From Gemmatimonadaceae bacterium (lineage in GTDB: Bacteria; Gemmatimonadota; Gemmatimonadetes; Gemmatimonadales; Gemmatimonadaceae), in contig JADKJT010000002.1 in assembly GCA_016720905.1 (NCBI GenBank), positions 62,001 to 126,000 on the forward strand: a stretch of 64,000 bases of DNA, given 5' to 3'. Below, one piece after another: positions 61,886-64,000 of the stretch. Positions within the stretch are counted from its first letter, which is position 1. The number at the start of each line of letters is the position of its first letter. The position numbers and the translations under genes were made by a program. Under the pieces are notes generated by a model. It was not told the DNA's origin, ran no database searches, and saw only the letters and a program-made list of their open reading frames with translations.

Positions 61886-62707
61886 CGCGCCCCTCGCACC
61901 TCAAACGTGAGCGTTGCCCACTTCGATTCGTAGTCCACCTTGCCGTCAGTGACCGGGACCATGTGAATGAACTTCACATACCAGCGGCCAGCGCGATCCA
62001 GTGGCACGGTCACCGTGCCATCGCTTGCCGAACGCAGACTACGACTGGCCAGACGCACGTCGCCAACCGCGCCAACTCGTCCACCAACCAGCACCAGCTG
62101 ATTGGCGACGGGCTTGCCATCCACCAGACAGCGGAGCCGCAACGTCTGACCCGTCGCGAGTGCATACGGGTTTTCCAGCGGCACCAGTTCGGCCGGGTAG
62201 CCCAGCACCGTTTGCCAGCCGGTCGAGCGCGTTTCACCCACCTGAAAGATGGTCTTGATATGCTTCGAGTACCGCTCGCGCGCCGCCGACGTGAGCAGTC
62301 CGTTTGCCCGCCGAGCGGCGAGCACATCCGGAATGCCATCGTCCGCGAGATACTGGTTGAACTCCTTGGCCTCCAATCGGAATTCCCGCGGCCGCGTGGA
62401 CAAGCCCACCACGTACGTGCCTGTTGATCCCGTCGTGACGCTCAGCCACGAGGTATCGGTGCGCGTATCCCATCGGGCGCTGTCCATGCGGGCGCGCCCG
62501 GCGGGCGAGAGGACGGCAAGGTCGGCCACCCGCTCCCACTCGATGGAGTTCTCGCTTCGCGAGAACGTGCCGTTGAGCACCGGCATCCGCACGGCGGTGT
62601 TCGGCGACACGAAATAGCTGGTGAGACGCCAGGAACATGTCGTGGGCGGACAATGATGCCGCCGTGATCACCAGCAGAATCGCGGCCGATGCAAGTCGAT
62701 TACGCAC
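61882..62707 (-). CDS. Secreted DUF4198-like protein, frameshifted near 62628
   Basis: Exported protein with a signal peptide (NRLASAAILLVITAASLSAHDMFL) in one frame, then the body in another (RLTSYFVSPNTAVRMPVLNG; SRSENSIEWERVADLAV; C-terminal RAGRWYVKFIHMVPV-KWATLTFEV). Removing one G near 62628-62632 joins SAHDMFL to RLTSYFV and gives about 274 residues. DUF4198 proteins are often near metal or copper uptake genes; here context is uninformative. GTG start at 62707. Confidence 0.76.
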
Positions 62708-62851
62708 GAAAGCCTCCGGTATTCAGAAACGAGCCAGTGGGATTCTGCCAAATCTACGCGCCCGCAGCGATTCTGGATGGACGTCGGTTGCCCGCCGATG
62801 CCGCGAACCGTAAACTCGATGGAGTTGGACCCTCACACGGAGAATCCGCTC

Positions 62852-64000
62852 GTGTCCAGAATCGCGCGCACATTGTTCGCCGCCCTCGGCCTCACCATCG
62901 CCGCATCGTCCCACCTTCCGGCGCAGGGCGGCCCCCTTCCCGACAGCATCAAGGCCAGACGATGGGCCCTTGAAAAGGAATTGCAGTCGCTCGCGGTGAT
63001 CGATCGGAAAGTGATGATCACCATGCGCGGTGGCGTTCACATTCCGGCCGACATCTATCGCCCGAAGGACGCGTCGAAAACGTATCCCGCCATCTGGGTA
63101 CGGACGCCGTACAACTTCAACTTCTGGGATGTGCAGAATGGCGTGCCGCGCGACATGACCGCCATTCTCACAGCCATCAAACGCGGCTATGCGTGGGTGG
63201 ACATGCAGGAGCGCGGTCATTTCTTCGCCGAAGGCAACTACGACATCCTTGGTGCGCCGCTGTCGGATGGCGAGGACGAGCTGACGTATCTCACGAAACA
63301 GTCGTGGTCGAACGGCAAGATCGGCACCACAGGGTGCTCGTCGACCGCGGAGTGGCAACCGGCCGTGGCCGCGTTGGGACACCCGGGATTCGCTGCGATG
63401 AACGTGCAGGGATTCGGCGCCGGCGTGGGCAAGGTTGGCCCGTACTACGAAATGGGCAACTGGTATCGCGGTGGTGCCGTGCAGATGCTGTTCATCGACT
63501 GGCTGATGGGCGAACAGAACCAGATTCGTCCGATGTTGCCGAAGGGACTTTCGCAGGCCGAGTTGATTCGCGTGTCGAAGTCGTTCGATCTCGCGCAGCG
63601 CTTGCCACCGGTCGATTGGGACAAGGCGTTCAATCACCTGCCGGTGATGGACCTCATCAAGAACGTCGACGGCCCGAACGGCATTTTCGCCGACTCGATG
63701 CCCGTTGCCACCGGTGGGGCGATGATCAAACGCACGCCCAATGATCCGGCGTGGTACAAAGGCGGTCTGTGGCACGAGAACATGCCCATCAACATCCCGG
63801 GACTCTGGTTCATGTCCTGGTACGACGTGTCGGTGGGGCCGAACCTGGCGATGTACAATCATGTGCGAAACACAGCCAAGGGCGGCGCGGGCGCGCAACA
63901 GTGGGCAGTCATCGCACCAGTGGGACACTGCAGCTACACGCGCGCCACCGATCATACCATTGTGGGCGAGCGCGACATGGGCGATGCGCGCCTGGGCTAT
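62852..64000 (+). CDS. CocE/NonD family serine hydrolase (3' end beyond window)
   Basis: Exported alpha/beta hydrolase of the CocE/X-Pro dipeptidyl-peptidase (S15) type, 383 codons visible. Signal peptide IARTLFAALGLTIAASSHLPAQ, then VMITMRGGVHIPADIYRPKD, YPAIWVRTPYN, and a nucleophile region KIGTTGCSSTAEWQPAVAA, where the usual GxSxGG is GCSST. A late GHCSYTRA may hold the His. Substrate unknown. GTG at 62852 with GGAG 9 bases upstream; ATG at 62819 would add 11 residues. Confidence 0.87.
   Translation, partial: MSRIARTLFAALGLTIAASSHLPAQGGPLPDSIKARRWALEKELQSLAVIDRKVMITMRGGVHIPADIYRPKDASKTYPAIWVRTPYNFNFWDVQNGVPRDMTAILTAIKRGYAWVDMQERGHFFAEGNYDILGAPLSDGEDELTYLTKQSWSNGKIGTTGCSSTAEWQPAVAALGHPGFAAMNVQGFGAGVGKVGPYYEMGNWYRGGAVQMLFIDWLMGEQNQIRPMLPKGLSQAELIRVSKSFDLAQRLPPVDWDKAFNHLPVMDLIKNVDGPNGIFADSMPVATGGAMIKRTPNDPAWYKGGLWHENMPINIPGLWFMSWYDVSVGPNLAMYNHVRNTAKGGAGAQQWAVIAPVGHCSYTRATDHTIVGERDMGDARLGY

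Overview
The window is GC-rich, bacterial and densely coded, with no rRNA, tRNA, CRISPR array, insertion sequence or prophage module that I could find. The protein content suggests Gemmatimonadota, probably Gemmatimonadaceae. Reasons are a fused alpha/beta 2-oxoacid dehydrogenase E1, carboxypeptidase-regulatory/TonB-plug proteins without a barrel, a long multi-SLBB export protein, DUF4412, DUF3857-transglutaminase and type B L31. This placement is an inference from family recall. No marker gene in the window settles it.

Layout. 1-9.8 kb: a PBP1A-type peptidoglycan synthase (cut by the window start), NAD synthetase, a HupE/UreJ membrane protein, a creatininase-family hydrolase, a YpfJ-type zinc protease next to a DUF3857/transglutaminase protein, an HNH nuclease, a structured 300-base non-coding stretch, and a HIT protein. 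9.9-21 kb: the fused E1 enzyme, a 7-bp tandem repeat, a plug-domain protein, two envelope polysaccharide genes (a FlaA1/CapD-like dehydratase and an SLBB export protein interrupted by an in-frame amber codon), DUF4412 and a cupredoxin-like secreted protein. 21-26.5 kb: a cyanophycin operon on the minus strand (cphB, cphA, and an additional stand-alone Mur ligase). 26.5-34.8 kb: a secreted helical protein, an M14 carboxypeptidase, an amidohydrolase lipoprotein, a VTT-domain membrane protein, a second HNH nuclease, HtpX and a 2Fe-2S protein. 34.8-43.5 kb: an RMD1/DUF155 protein, rhodanese plus OsmC, an ECF sigma/anti-sigma/HEAT/HEAT operon, a coiled-coil membrane protein and a frameshifted lipoprotein. 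43.5-47.9 kb: a ZIP transporter, rpmE2 with a structured leader and a strong terminator, CopD/CopC, DUF1289, PAP2 phosphatase and an SCO copper chaperone. 47.9-53 kb: a plus-strand run bioF-bioA-pdxH, a secreted protein and a phosphodiester glycosidase. 53-64 kb: RsgA, a small protein, proline dehydrogenase, DinB, fadJ-fadI (beta-oxidation), GlpD, a small membrane protein, a DUF4198 protein and a CocE/NonD hydrolase cut by the window end.

Functional themes are nitrogen storage (cyanophycin synthesis and breakdown), envelope and exopolysaccharide assembly, copper handling, cofactor synthesis (NAD, biotin, PLP) and fatty-acid, proline and glycerol-3-phosphate catabolism.

Six genes have a broken reading frame: the SLBB protein (amber codon), cphA, a lipoprotein at 42.3 kb, the phosphodiester glycosidase, the DUF4198 protein, and the start of a HEAT-repeat protein. 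Three of the five indels look like one base missing from a C or G run. Residual sequencing or assembly errors are therefore the first explanation to test before calling any of them a pseudogene.
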